Source: an uncultured Pelagibacteraceae bacterium (lineage in GTDB: Bacteria; Pseudomonadota; Alphaproteobacteria; Pelagibacterales; Pelagibacteraceae). Taken from it: a DNA stretch of 37,951 bases. Positions 22,566 to 32,228 of this stretch are shown here, in pieces (the stretch's first letter is position 1; each line of letters opens with the position of its first letter). The stretch is taken from positions 1-37,951 of the forward strand of contig CACHXE010000007.1 of NCBI GenBank assembly GCA_902583785.1, given 5' to 3'. A program made the position numbers and the translations under genes. The notes under the pieces were generated by a model. It saw only the letters and a list, made by a program, of their open reading frames with translations. It did no database searches and was not told where the DNA came from.

Positions 22566-22886
22566 TTATTTAAATAAATTAATTAAAAAAAGTAACGTCA
22601 TTACTATACTAAATAAAACAAGTAATCTATTTGCGGCATTTTTGAGTTTCTGACTGCCTATATAGTCCTCAAAAACCTCACTTATTGTAAGTGTATAGAA
22701 AGTAAAAGCTAATATTAAGAAAATGGACATTAAAATTTTAGTTAAAACGCTAGGTGCAAAAAATACTAATTGAGAATTGTTAGCATCAAATACAGATACT
22801 AGGTTTATTATAAACCAAACCATAAAAGGAATTAGTAAGCCTGATGAAATTTTTATTGTTAACCATTTTCTTGCTGCTTTTATCAT
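22566..22886 (-). CDS. sdhD: Succinate dehydrogenase membrane anchor subunit
   Basis: 106 aa, three hydrophobic helices, position between sdhC and sdhA, EVFEDYI matching the conserved ...DY quinone-site segment. Confidence 0.85.
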   Translation of the reverse strand: MIKAARKWLTIKISSGLLIPFMVWFIINLVSVFDANNSQLVFFAPSVLTKILMSIFLILAFTFYTLTISEVFEDYIGSQKLKNAANRLLVLFSIVMTLLFLINLFK

Positions 22887-22887
22887 T

Positions 22888-23265
22888 TCAAATTACATTC
22901 TTTCCAATAAGATAAAATAATACCCCCAATACAAAGGATCCGAATATAGTTACTAACCCTGTTATTCTAGATATTTTCAGATCAAATCCATATCCTATAT
23001 CCCAAGCTAAATGTCTAATTTCATTTAAAATTTGAAAACTGAAAGACCAACATAGAGAAATAATAAAAAATTTACCAAATAAAGAATCAGAAAAGATCTG
23101 AAAAAATTTATTATCTGGGCCAATGAAAAATAAAAAAAATAAAATTATATTTATGATCAAGAAATTTATAATTCCTATAATTCGGTGTGTGATTGAAAGT
23201 AGAGATGATATATGCCATCTATAAACCTGTAGGTGCGGGGATAAAGGGTTATTGTTATTTTCCAT
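22888..23265 (-). CDS. sdhC: Succinate dehydrogenase cytochrome b556 subunit
   Basis: PLSPHLQVYRWHISSLLSITHRIIGIINF and RHLAWDIGYGFD heme/quinone motifs. Confidence 0.95.
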   Translation of the reverse strand: MENNNNPLSPHLQVYRWHISSLLSITHRIIGIINFLIINIILFFLFFIGPDNKFFQIFSDSLFGKFFIISLCWSFSFQILNEIRHLAWDIGYGFDLKISRITGLVTIFGSFVLGVLFYLIGKNVI

Positions 23266-24262
23266 AAAAGTCTTTTATTAATCTTTCAGCAATTTGCACT
23301 GTATTTAATGCAGCACCTTTAAGTAAATTATCAGAAACGACCCACATATTAAGGGCATTATTTTTTGTATTATCTTTTCTTATTCTTGAAATAAAGGTAA
23401 AGTTTTCATTTTCAGCTTCTATTGGTGTTATATAACCACCATTTTTTCTGTCATCCAAAACTTTACATCCTTCTGCTTTATCTAAAATATTTCTTACCTG
23501 TTTAACATCAAAGGATTTATCAAATTCTATATTTAACGATTCAGCATGAGATACCATGACAGGAACTCTTACGCAGGTTGCCGTTAAATTTATTTTTGAA
23601 TCAAGAATTTTTTTAGTTTCGGAAATCATCTTCCATTCTTCTCTTGTATAACCTTCCTCCTCAAATTCATCGATATGTGGTATCAAATTAAAAGCTATTT
23701 GTTTTGTAAAATTTTTAGAATTGATTTTTTTTCCTGCTAAATAATCTTTCGATTGGCTAATTAGTTCATCCATAGGGGCTTTTCCAGCACCAGAAACCGA
23801 TTGATAGGTAGAAACCACAACTCTTTTTATATTAAAATTATCGTGCAGTGGTTTTAGAGCAACTACCATTTGTATTGTTGAACAATTTGGATTAGCAATT
23901 ATATTTTTATTTTTGAACATAGATAGTTTATCTGAGTTTACTTCAGGTACAATCAAAGGAACATCTTTATCCATTCTAAATATTTTTGAATTATCTATAA
24001 CAATAGTTTTTTTACTAGCTTTTGGCACCCATTCTTGAGCTATTTTACCTCCGGCTGCAAAAAAAGTTATTTCTGCTTTAGAAAAATCATATGAATTGAG
24101 ACTTTCAATTTTAATTTCTTTTTCTTTAAATTTAATTTTTTTTCCTTTGCTTTTTTCAGAAGCTACTAAAAAAAGCTTTGAGATTTTAATTTTAGATTTT
24201 TCTAAAATTTCAATAGTCTTTCTTCCGACGTTGCCGGTTGCACCAATTATAGCAAAATTCAT
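23255..24262 (-). CDS. asd: Aspartate-semialdehyde dehydrogenase
   Basis: NFAIIGATGNVGRKTIEIL, active site NPNCSTIQMVVALKPLHD, STYQSVSGAGKA. Confidence 0.96.
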   Translation of the reverse strand: MNFAIIGATGNVGRKTIEILEKSKIKISKLFLVASEKSKGKKIKFKEKEIKIESLNSYDFSKAEITFFAAGGKIAQEWVPKASKKTIVIDNSKIFRMDKDVPLIVPEVNSDKLSMFKNKNIIANPNCSTIQMVVALKPLHDNFNIKRVVVSTYQSVSGAGKAPMDELISQSKDYLAGKKINSKNFTKQIAFNLIPHIDEFEEEGYTREEWKMISETKKILDSKINLTATCVRVPVMVSHAESLNIEFDKSFDVKQVRNILDKAEGCKVLDDRKNGGYITPIEAENENFTFISRIRKDNTKNNALNMWVVSDNLLKGAALNTVQIAERLIKDFYGK

Positions 24263-24274
24263 TTTGAGGTTATT

Positions 24275-25378
24275 TTAATTTAAATTTGAAATAATTGCAT
24301 CACCCATATCAGAGGTTGATACCTTTTTCTTTCCTTTTGACATTATATCTTGAGTTCTTAAACCATCTTCTAAGGTCTTTTCAACAGCTTTGTCGAGATG
24401 TGCAGATTCTTTTTCCAGTCCTAAGGAGTATTTAAGAGCCATAGAAAAACTAAGTATTGTAGCGATAGGATTTGAAATATTTTTTCCTTCAATATCTGGA
24501 GCAGATCCGTGCACTGGTTCATATAATGATCTAGTTCTTCCATTTTTATCTTTGTCTCCTAAAGATGCTGATGGTAAAAGACCGAGTGAGCCTGTTAGCA
24601 TAGCTGCCTCATCTGATAACATATCCCCGAACAAGTTATCTGCAAGTATAACATCAAACTGCTTTGGATTTCTTAATAGCTGCATTGCACAATTATCTGC
24701 TAGCATATGATTAAGTTCTATTTTTTTATACTCCTGGTCTTTTAAATTTTGGACCTCCTCTCTCCAAAGTACCCCGGCTTCCATAACATTTGATTTTTCA
24801 CAAGATGTAACCTTGTTATTTCTTTTTGCGGCTAATTCAAATGCTACTTTTGCGATTCTTTTAATTTCTTTTGTAGTATAAACATGTGTATTAACTCCTC
24901 GTCTCTCCCCATTTTCAATTGGCTTAACGCCCCTTGGTTCACCAAAATAAATTCCTCCGGTTAACTCTCTAACGATAAGTATATTGAGACCTGAAACAAT
25001 TTCTGGTTTTAGACTTGAGGCATCTACCAATTGTTTAAAACAAATCGCTGGCCTCAAATTTGCAAACAATTTTAGTTCTTTTCTTAACTTCAATAAAGCT
25101 CTTTCAGGTTTTTTTGAAAATTCTAATTTATCGTATTTTGGCCCTCCGCAGGCTCCAAATATTACAGCATCACTTTCTAGGGCTTTGTAAAAAACTTCAT
25201 CTGTGATTGGAACACCATGCTTATCTATAGCGGCCCCACCTATTAAACCTTGATCGATTTTAAAATCTAAAGATTTTTTCTTGTTAAACCAATCGATAAC
25301 TTTTTTTGTTTCTCCTACAACCTCTGGTCCTATACCATCACCGGGTAATAAAAGAATTTTTCTACCTTGTTTAGACAT
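24275..25378 (-). CDS. leuB: 3-isopropylmalate dehydrogenase
   Basis: [54 protein letters not shown]. Confidence 0.97.
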   Translation of the reverse strand: MSKQGRKILLLPGDGIGPEVVGETKKVIDWFNKKKSLDFKIDQGLIGGAAIDKHGVPITDEVFYKALESDAVIFGACGGPKYDKLEFSKKPERALLKLRKELKLFANLRPAICFKQLVDASSLKPEIVSGLNILIVRELTGGIYFGEPRGVKPIENGERRGVNTHVYTTKEIKRIAKVAFELAAKRNNKVTSCEKSNVMEAGVLWREEVQNLKDQEYKKIELNHMLADNCAMQLLRNPKQFDVILADNLFGDMLSDEAAMLTGSLGLLPSASLGDKDKNGRTRSLYEPVHGSAPDIEGKNISNPIATILSFSMALKYSLGLEKESAHLDKAVEKTLEDGLRTQDIMSKGKKKVSTSDMGDAIISNLN

Positions 25379-25979
25379 TATTTTTAATCCATGGTTTTTG
25401 TGACATTAGAGTTTTTTCAAAATCGTTTATTTGGCTCAATTTCTCCATAGATAAAGCAATATCATCCAAGCCTTCCATTAAACATTTCTTTTTAAAAGCA
25501 TCAATTTTAAATTTTGTAATTTTATTTCCATGTTTTATTTCTTGTTTTTCTAAATTAATTTCTATTTCTTCTTTTCTTTTAGAATACTCTGCTAATTCCA
25601 AAACTTTTTGTTCTTCGAGTTTAATCGGGAGTATCCCGTTTTTAAAACAATTATTATAAAATATATCTGCAAAACTGGAGCTTATTATACTTTTAATTCC
25701 AAAATCTAATAAAGCCCAGGGGGCATGTTCTCTTGAAGAACCACATCCAAAATTTTTTCCTGATATTAAAATTTTAGAGTTGTTATAAGGTTCCTTGTTT
25801 AAAATAAAGTTTTGAATTGCTTTTCCATTTTCATCATAACGCATTTCATAAAACAAGCTTTTGCCTAATCCAGTTCTTTTAATGGTTTTTAAAAATTGTT
25901 TTGGTATTATCATGTCCGTATCAATATTTTGTAATGATAGGTATGATGGTATTGATTTCAAATTTATAAACTTCTCCAT
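25371..25979 (-). CDS. leuD: 3-isopropylmalate dehydratase small subunit
   Basis: [37 protein letters not shown]. Confidence 0.97.
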   Translation of the reverse strand: MEKFINLKSIPSYLSLQNIDTDMIIPKQFLKTIKRTGLGKSLFYEMRYDENGKAIQNFILNKEPYNNSKILISGKNFGCGSSREHAPWALLDFGIKSIISSSFADIFYNNCFKNGILPIKLEEQKVLELAEYSKRKEEIEINLEKQEIKHGNKITKFKIDAFKKKCLMEGLDDIALSMEKLSQINDFEKTLMSQKPWIKNNV

Positions 25980-27379
25980 TACTTAATCTCCCTCACATCA
26001 GAAAGATGGCCATTAATTGCAGCCGCAATTGCCATTCCTGGACTTACTAAATGTGTCCTGCCTCCTCTGCCTTGTCTACCTTCAAAGTTCCTATTAGATG
26101 TAGATGCGCATCTTTCTTTTGGTTTCAGTTGATCAGGATTCATACCAAGACACATTGAACATCCTGGTTCTCTCCATTCAAATCCCGCCTCCTTAAATAT
26201 TTTGTCCAATCCCTCTTTTTCAGCTTGTAGCTTTACTAAACCTGATCCGGGGACAACCATTGCACTAATATTTTTTGCAATTTTTTTTCCTCTTAAAAGA
26301 TCTGCAGCTACTCTAAGATCTTCAATTCTTCCATTAGTACAGCTGCCAATAAAAATTTTATCTATTTTTATATCCTTCATTTTAGTATTAGCTTTTAAAC
26401 CCATGTAATCAAGAGACCTCTTCATAGCCATTTTTCTATCTTCGTTTTTCTCTTTGTCTGGATCTGGCACCAAACCAGTAATTGGAGAAACATCTTGAGG
26501 AGAAGTTCCCCAAGTTACTAATGGTTCGATATCTTCTCCATTAATATTAATTTCTTTATCAAATTTACAATTTTTATCAGAATATAAAGTTTTCCAAAAT
26601 TTAACTGCTTTGATCCAATTTTCTCCTTTAGGAGACATAGTTCTACCTTTCAAATATTTAAAAGTTTTTTCATCGGGAGCTATTAGTCCCGCTCTTGCTC
26701 CAGCCTCAATAGTCATGTTGCAAACCGTCATTCTTTCTTCCATACTTAAGTTGCTTATAACGCTTCCAGCATATTCAACTACGTAACCAGTTCCTCCTGC
26801 AGTTCCAATCGTACCAATAATTTTCAAAATAACATCTTTTGCAGTTACGCCTTTTGGCAAATTTCCGTTAATATTAATTCTTAAATTTTTTGTTTTTTTT
26901 TGAATTAATGTTTGAGTAGCTAACACATGTTCTACTTCAGAAGTTCCAATTCCAAAAGCTAATGCGCCGAATGCTCCATGAGTAGCTGTATGACTGTCTC
27001 CACAAACTATCACTGCACCTGGTTGTGTAAAGCCTTGTTCTGGACCTATAACATGAACTATACCCTGTCTTTTATCATTCACATCAAAAAGCTCTATTCC
27101 AAACTCTTTGCAATTATTTCTTAAAGTTTCTACTTGTATCCTGGACTCTTCGTCGTCTATGCCTTTCGATCTATCAGTTGTAGGAACATTATGATCAGAT
27201 ACCGCAAGTGTGAACTCTGGTCTTCTTACTTTTCTTTTTTGTAGTCTTAAACCTTCGAAGGCCTGTGGACTAGTAACTTCGTGGACTAAGTGTCTATCAA
27301 CATAAAGCAAAGATGTACCATCTTCTTGTTTATGTACAAGGTGTTCATTCCATATTTTATCATATAATGTTTTTGACAT
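25979..27379 (-). CDS. leuC: 3-isopropylmalate dehydratase large subunit
   Basis: [65 protein letters not shown]. Confidence 0.98.
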   Translation of the reverse strand: MSKTLYDKIWNEHLVHKQEDGTSLLYVDRHLVHEVTSPQAFEGLRLQKRKVRRPEFTLAVSDHNVPTTDRSKGIDDEESRIQVETLRNNCKEFGIELFDVNDKRQGIVHVIGPEQGFTQPGAVIVCGDSHTATHGAFGALAFGIGTSEVEHVLATQTLIQKKTKNLRININGNLPKGVTAKDVILKIIGTIGTAGGTGYVVEYAGSVISNLSMEERMTVCNMTIEAGARAGLIAPDEKTFKYLKGRTMSPKGENWIKAVKFWKTLYSDKNCKFDKEININGEDIEPLVTWGTSPQDVSPITGLVPDPDKEKNEDRKMAMKRSLDYMGLKANTKMKDIKIDKIFIGSCTNGRIEDLRVAADLLRGKKIAKNISAMVVPGSGLVKLQAEKEGLDKIFKEAGFEWREPGCSMCLGMNPDQLKPKERCASTSNRNFEGRQGRGGRTHLVSPGMAIAAAINGHLSDVREIK

Positions 27380-27386
27380 TAAAAAA

Positions 27387-27899
27387 TTACTTAGGTTTAT
27401 CTGATTTTTTAGGTTCTTTTTTTTCTGTAATTTTTTTTTCAGTTGTAGTTTTTAATTCATCTTTTTTTTCTGGTACTTTTGTTTCTTGAGTAACTTCTTT
27501 AACTATAGGAGATTTTACATCTACATCTATTCCAATATTCTTTTTTATTTTTTCAGCTATTCTCGCAGATTTTCCTTTTCTTTCTCTTAAGTAATATAGT
27601 TTAGCTCTTCGAACTTTACCGGAACGGACAACTTTTATAGAACCAACTACTGGACTATACAAACCAAATGTTCTTTCAACGCCTTCGCCAAATGAAATTT
27701 TTCTAACAGTAAACGAAGAATTTATATCTCGATTTTTTTTTGCAATACAAACGCCTTCAAAATTTTGAATTCTTTCTCTTTTACCTTCTACAATTCTAAC
27801 TCCTACTCGAATAGTGTCTCCAGGGAAAAATTCAGGTATCTTTCTTCTTGAAGTTATTTTTTGAACATTGGCTTTATTAATGTCTTCTATATTTTTCAT
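27387..27899 (-). CDS. rplS: 50S ribosomal protein L19 with long charged C-terminal tail
   Basis: [50 protein letters not shown], then a Lys/Glu/Thr-rich extension. Confidence 0.96.
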   Translation of the reverse strand: MKNIEDINKANVQKITSRRKIPEFFPGDTIRVGVRIVEGKRERIQNFEGVCIAKKNRDINSSFTVRKISFGEGVERTFGLYSPVVGSIKVVRSGKVRRAKLYYLRERKGKSARIAEKIKKNIGIDVDVKSPIVKEVTQETKVPEKKDELKTTTEKKITEKKEPKKSDKPK

Positions 27900-28591
27900 T
27901 TTTTATCTTTTTCTAAATATTTTTTCCATAAATCAGGCCGTCGGCGTCGTGTTATATCCTTTGATTGTGATAAACGCCAGTCCTTAATTTTAGCATGATC
28001 ACCAGATAATAAGACATCTGGTACACTTTTTTTTTCCCAGATCTGAGGTTTTGTATATTGAGGATACTCCAAAAGTCCATTCTCAAAACTTTCTTCCTCT
28101 TTTGATGTTTCATTTCCCAGAACACCTGGTAACAATCTCAAAACAGCATCAATCAATACAAAGGAAGCTGTTTCCCCGCCTGATAAAACATAGTCTCCAA
28201 TACTTATCTCTTCGATGTTTCTTGTTTCCAAAATACGCTCGTCCACTCCTTCAAAATGGCCACATATCAAATTGACAATTTTTTCTTTGGATAAAGCTTT
28301 TGCTTTTTTCTGATTAAATTTTTGTCCTTTTGGAGAAAGATAATAAACTCTTTGATTTTTTTTAATATTACTATCTAAAGATTTTCCTAAAACATCAGGT
28401 TTCAATAACATGCCGCTACCCCCTCCAAAGGAAGTGTCATCGACAGTCTTGTGTTTATCTCCTGCAGAATCTCGAATATTAATAATTTCTAAATTCCATA
28501 ATTTTTTTTTCAAGGCTTTTCCGTATAGACCTTTGTTTAAAGGACCAGGAAAAATTTCTGGGTACAATGTAAATACTCTAGCTGTCCACAT
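27896..28591 (-). CDS. trmD: tRNA (guanine37-N1)-methyltransferase
   Basis: [50 protein letters not shown]. Confidence 0.97.
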   Translation of the reverse strand: MWTARVFTLYPEIFPGPLNKGLYGKALKKKLWNLEIINIRDSAGDKHKTVDDTSFGGGSGMLLKPDVLGKSLDSNIKKNQRVYYLSPKGQKFNQKKAKALSKEKIVNLICGHFEGVDERILETRNIEEISIGDYVLSGGETASFVLIDAVLRLLPGVLGNETSKEEESFENGLLEYPQYTKPQIWEKKSVPDVLLSGDHAKIKDWRLSQSKDITRRRRPDLWKKYLEKDKK

Positions 28592-28594
28592 TAT

Positions 28595-29011
28595 TTATTT
28601 TTTTGGCTCTTCTTTCTTGGCCTCTTGTTTAGGAGCTTCTTTTTTTGGCTCTTCTTTCTTGGCCTCTTGTTTAGGAGCTTCTTTTTTTGGCTCTTCTTTC
28701 TCATCTTTTTTTCTATCTTTTTTTGGAATTGCTTTTTGAGGATTATTTCCAGGTTTAGGCATAGGTATAATATTAAACTCACCAAGAATTCTAGAAACTC
28801 TCACAGTTGGCTTAGCGCCCTTACTTATCCAATGCTTAACCCTTTCTGTCTCTATTTTAATTCTTTCTTTTTTTTCTTTTGGTAACAGAGGATTAAATGA
28901 TCCAAGCTTTTCTATGAATCTTCCATCTCTCGGAAATCTACTGTCAGCAACAACGATTTTATAGATTGGCCTCTTTTTTGCTCCACCCATTGATAATCTT
29001 ATTTTTAACAT
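28595..29011 (-). CDS. rpsP: 30S ribosomal protein S16 with repeat-rich C-terminal extension
   Basis: MLKIRLSMGGAKKRPIYKIVVADSRFPRDGRFIEKLGSFNPL; tail contains EAPKQEAKKEEPKK repeats. Confidence 0.96.
   Translation of the reverse strand: MLKIRLSMGGAKKRPIYKIVVADSRFPRDGRFIEKLGSFNPLLPKEKKERIKIETERVKHWISKGAKPTVRVSRILGEFNIIPMPKPGNNPQKAIPKKDRKKDEKEEPKKEAPKQEAKKEEPKKEAPKQEAKKEEPKK
28599..28701 (-). repeat. Perfect 42-bp tandem repeat (two full copies plus 19-bp partial) inside the 3' end of rpsP
   Basis: Unit ttttttggctcttctttcttggcctcttgtttaggagcttct at 28599-28640 and 28641-28682, partial at 28683-28701; encodes a 14-aa repeat. Confidence 0.92.
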
Positions 29012-29021
29012 CTTAGCCCTT

Positions 29022-30371
29022 TCATTTTAAGTTATTTAATAATTCATCAGGAATTTTACCTTCAGGCATTTTTCCTTTTGACATTTTCTTCATCATCTTT
29101 GACATCATTTTAAATTGCTTCAATAATCTATTGATTGTTTGTGCATCAGTCCCTGATCCCAAAGTAATTCTTTTCCTTCTAGAACCGCTGATTATTTCAG
29201 GGTTCTGTCTTTCTTTAATTGTCATAGACAAAATTATTGCCTCATTCGCTGACAAAAGTTTTTCATCTACATTTGCATTTTGCATTTGTTCTTTTACTTT
29301 TCCGACACCTGGTAAAAGTGAAAGAACTCCTTCCATACCTCCCATCTTTTTCATCTGCCTTATTTGCATCAGGTAATCTTCAAAGGTAAATGCACCCTTT
29401 TTAAGGTTTTCCTCTGCTGCCTTAATTTTTTCTTCATCAAGATCCTGTGATGCTTTTTCTACTAGGGAAACTATATCTCCCATTCCTAGAATTCTATTGG
29501 CTAACCTATCAGGATAAAATGGTTCAAAATCATTAATTTTTTCACCAACACCAATAAACTTTATTGGCTTTCCAGTTGTTTGTTTCATGCTTAAGGCTGC
29601 ACCACCTCTGCCATCTCCATCAACTCTTGTTAAAATGATACTAGTTAGTTCAACAGCTTTATCAAATTCAGAGGCTAATTTAACAGCAATCTGGCCTGTT
29701 AAAGAATCTGCTACCAATATTGTCTCGACTGGTTTAGTTTCTAACTTAATATTTTTTATTTCAGTCATCATGTTTAAATCAACTTGAGTACGTCCAGCGG
29801 TATCAAAGATTATAATATCTGAACCACTTAGGTTTGCCGCATTATTTGCTCTTTTTGCAATATCAATTGGGAGTTGATCTTTTACAATTGGAAGAACATC
29901 TAAATTATTTTTTTCGCATAGAACCTTTAGTTGTTCCTGTGCGGCCGGTCTATAGACGTCCAAACTAACCAACAAAATTTTTTTTCTAAAATTTTTTTCT
30001 ATATTTTTTGCTAACTTTACTGATGTTGTTGTTTTCCCAGATCCTTGGAGGCCAACTAATAATATAGATGCTGGTGGAACAGCTTTTAAGTTTATTGATT
30101 CAGCTTTGCCGCCTAACACCTCAACTAATTGATCATAAACAATCTTAACTAACATTTGTCCTGGTGAAGTAGATCGAATAATTTCTTGGCCAATAGCTTT
30201 AGGTTTAATATCTTCTATGAATTTTTTAACTACAGGTAATGCTACGTCAGCAGCCAAGAGTGCCTGTCTAATTTCTTTTAGGCCGATCTCCACCTGTGCC
30301 TCATTAAGCGAAGGAGCTTTTTTTAGTTTATTAAATATACCTTCTAATTTATTTGTTAAATTTTCAAACAT
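29022..30371 (-). CDS. ffh: Signal recognition particle protein Ffh
   Basis: GLQGSGKTTTSVKLAKN, DTAGRTQVD, Met-rich M domain. The ORF runs to 30413, but the homologous start MFENLTNKLEGIFNKLK is at 30371. Confidence 0.96.
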   Translation of the reverse strand: MFENLTNKLEGIFNKLKKAPSLNEAQVEIGLKEIRQALLAADVALPVVKKFIEDIKPKAIGQEIIRSTSPGQMLVKIVYDQLVEVLGGKAESINLKAVPPASILLVGLQGSGKTTTSVKLAKNIEKNFRKKILLVSLDVYRPAAQEQLKVLCEKNNLDVLPIVKDQLPIDIAKRANNAANLSGSDIIIFDTAGRTQVDLNMMTEIKNIKLETKPVETILVADSLTGQIAVKLASEFDKAVELTSIILTRVDGDGRGGAALSMKQTTGKPIKFIGVGEKINDFEPFYPDRLANRILGMGDIVSLVEKASQDLDEEKIKAAEENLKKGAFTFEDYLMQIRQMKKMGGMEGVLSLLPGVGKVKEQMQNANVDEKLLSANEAIILSMTIKERQNPEIISGSRRKRITLGSGTDAQTINRLLKQFKMMSKMMKKMSKGKMPEGKIPDELLNNLK

Positions 30372-30392
30372 TTTGTATTCATCCAGCACTAA

Positions 30393-30471
30393 TCGCACTA
30401 GTGGGCGAACCATCGCTGACTAGTGTCGATCCCTTTATTTCTAAAGGCACCGCAAAATCTACTATTTGCGG
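30393..30471. ncRNA. Candidate structured RNA element: three adjacent hairpins in the ffh/dapF intergenic region
   Basis: Stem A 30396-30402/30419-30425 (CACTAGT/ACTAGTG) with inner GCGA/TCGC; stem B 30432-30437/30442-30447 (CCTTTA/TAAAGG); stem C 30450-30456/30465-30471 (CCGCAAA/TTTGCGG). Identity unknown; strand more likely minus. Confidence 0.45.
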
Positions 30472-30481
30472 AAGTGATGAG

Positions 30482-30510
30482 AAGTTACAATTAGGGGTTT
30501 TAAAAGTCAA
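30482..30510 (-). promoter_or_regulatory. Putative sigma70-type promoter for the ffh operon
   Basis: Minus strand TTGACT (30510-30505), 17 bp spacer, TAACTT (30487-30482). The -35 is good and the -10 is weak. Confidence 0.3.
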
Positions 30511-30532
30511 TGAATAATTATACTAATCAATT

Positions 30533-31351
30533 ATGACATCAATTAACGCTTACAAAATGGATGGCTTAGGTAATGATTTTATCATTATTGATAGAAGAAA
30601 AAATTCTATTAATTTAACAAGAGAAAAAATTATTGAATTGGGCAGTAGATCTAATATTGGCTTTGATCAAATAATCTTTATAGAAAAAGAAAAAGAAAAT
30701 TCTTTTCCAATAACAATTTTCAACTCTGATGGAGGTGAAATAAGTGCGTGTGGAAATGGATCTAGATGCGTAGCTTATCTTTTAGGTAAAAATTTAAACA
30801 CAAAAGAAATAAAACTAAAAACAAATAATCGACTGCTTAATGCAAAAATAGTAGGAAATTTACAAGTAGAACTTGAAATGGGAAAACCTTTATTTGGTTC
30901 TGAAGATATTCCTTTATCAAAAAAAATAAATCCGGCTGATATTACTTTAGAGATAAATAACAAGAAATTTACTGGTGGATTTTGTGTAAATGTGGGAAAC
31001 CCACATATAATTTTTTTTGTGAAAAATTGTTTTGAATATGATTTAAAAACAATAGGTCCAAAAATTGAAAACCACATTCTATTTCCTGAAAAAACCAATG
31101 TAACAATGGCTCAGATAATAGATGAAAACAATATAACTGTTAATGTTTGGGAAAGAGGTGCTGGACTAACTAAAGCATGTGGTACAGCAGCTTGCGCAAC
31201 AGCTATCGCTGCCTTTAAGAATAAATTGGTTAATAATGAAGTAGATATAAAATTTAAAGAAGGTTTTTTAAATGTAAAAATAGATAAAACAGAAAATATA
31301 TTTATGACTGGTCCGGTCTCAGAGATTGAAACAATTGACTTTGAAAAATAA
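30533..31351 (+). CDS. dapF: Diaminopimelate epimerase
   Basis: YKMDGLGNDFIIID, FNSDGGEISACGNGSRC, ERGAGLTKACGTAACA. Confidence 0.97.
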   Translation: MTSINAYKMDGLGNDFIIIDRRKNSINLTREKIIELGSRSNIGFDQIIFIEKEKENSFPITIFNSDGGEISACGNGSRCVAYLLGKNLNTKEIKLKTNNRLLNAKIVGNLQVELEMGKPLFGSEDIPLSKKINPADITLEINNKKFTGGFCVNVGNPHIIFFVKNCFEYDLKTIGPKIENHILFPEKTNVTMAQIIDENNITVNVWERGAGLTKACGTAACATAIAAFKNKLVNNEVDIKFKEGFLNVKIDKTENIFMTGPVSEIETIDFEK

Positions 31352-32226
31352 TGAAATTTTTGGAAAACTTTAAATTTAGTAATTTATTTAGCAAAAAAAA
31401 GATAGATGAAAACTTACTTCATAAATTTGAAGAACTTCTAATTGAGTCTGACGTTGGTGCTCAAATTGCTTCAGATCTGAAAGAAAAATTTAAAAAAGAA
31501 AAAATTGGAAAAGAAATTATGGACGAAAAAGAAATATTTGATTTTCTTGGAGAGCAGATATCTAAAATACTTAATCCTTATGAAGGAAAACTTAATAATC
31601 TTTATAAAAACTCTCCGTCAATCGTAGTTGTAGCAGGAGTAAATGGAGTAGGAAAGACAACAACAATAGGAAAACTTGGAAAGTTATTTAAAAATGAGGG
31701 AAAAAAAATAGTTTTTGGTGCTGCTGATACTTTTAGAGCAGCAGCTATTGAACAATTAGAACTTTGGTCTAAAAAAATTGGGGCTGATTTTGTTAAATCA
31801 GATTTAGGAACGGATCCAGCATCTGTTGGATTTAAAACTGCAAAGTTTGCCGAAGACAATAAACTAGATATGGCGTTTATTGATACTGCGGGAAGACTAC
31901 AAAATAAAAAAAATCTAATGGAAGAATATAAGAAAATATTTACAGTTCTTAAAAAAGTAAATCCAGAATATCCCCATGAAACTATTTTAGTGCTTGATGC
32001 TACAACAGGCCAAAATGCTTTAAATCAAGTTGAAGAATTTAAAAAAATTTCAAACTTAACTGGTTTGATAATTACCAAATTAGATACTTCAGCAAAAGGT
32101 GGGATATTATTGGCTATATGTAAAAAATTTGGTTTGCCCATAATTGCAGTTGGCATGGGCGAAAAGGAAAGTGATTTACATCCATTTAACTCAGTAGACT
32201 TTTCTAAAATGTTGGTTGAAAATTAA
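31351..32226 (+). CDS. ftsY: Signal recognition particle receptor FtsY (NG domain only)
   Basis: VAGVNGVGKTTTIGKLGKLF, AADTFRAAAIEQLELW, DTAGRLQNKKNLMEE, TKLDTSAKGG. Confidence 0.96.
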   Translation: MKFLENFKFSNLFSKKKIDENLLHKFEELLIESDVGAQIASDLKEKFKKEKIGKEIMDEKEIFDFLGEQISKILNPYEGKLNNLYKNSPSIVVVAGVNGVGKTTTIGKLGKLFKNEGKKIVFGAADTFRAAAIEQLELWSKKIGADFVKSDLGTDPASVGFKTAKFAEDNKLDMAFIDTAGRLQNKKNLMEEYKKIFTVLKKVNPEYPHETILVLDATTGQNALNQVEEFKKISNLTGLIITKLDTSAKGGILLAICKKFGLPIIAVGMGEKESDLHPFNSVDFSKMLVEN

Positions 32227-32228
32227 AA

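Noticed and set aside
28410-28885. Plus-strand ORFs with FFGSSFLASCLGAS-type repeats and minus-strand ORF 28591-28785
   Set aside because: Alternative-frame readings of the rpsP tandem repeat; not independent genes.
30369-30413. N-terminal extension of Ffh (MVRPLVRLVLDEYK) from the longer ORF
   Set aside because: Extension overlaps hairpin A and precedes the normal Ffh start MFENL; treated as leader, not coding.
30376-30480. SRP 4.5S RNA, tmRNA piece or tRNA in the ffh/dapF gap
   Set aside because: No SRP core (GGAAG...AGCAGCC-type), no tRNA cloverleaf and no tmRNA tag region recognised; kept only as an unidentified structured element.
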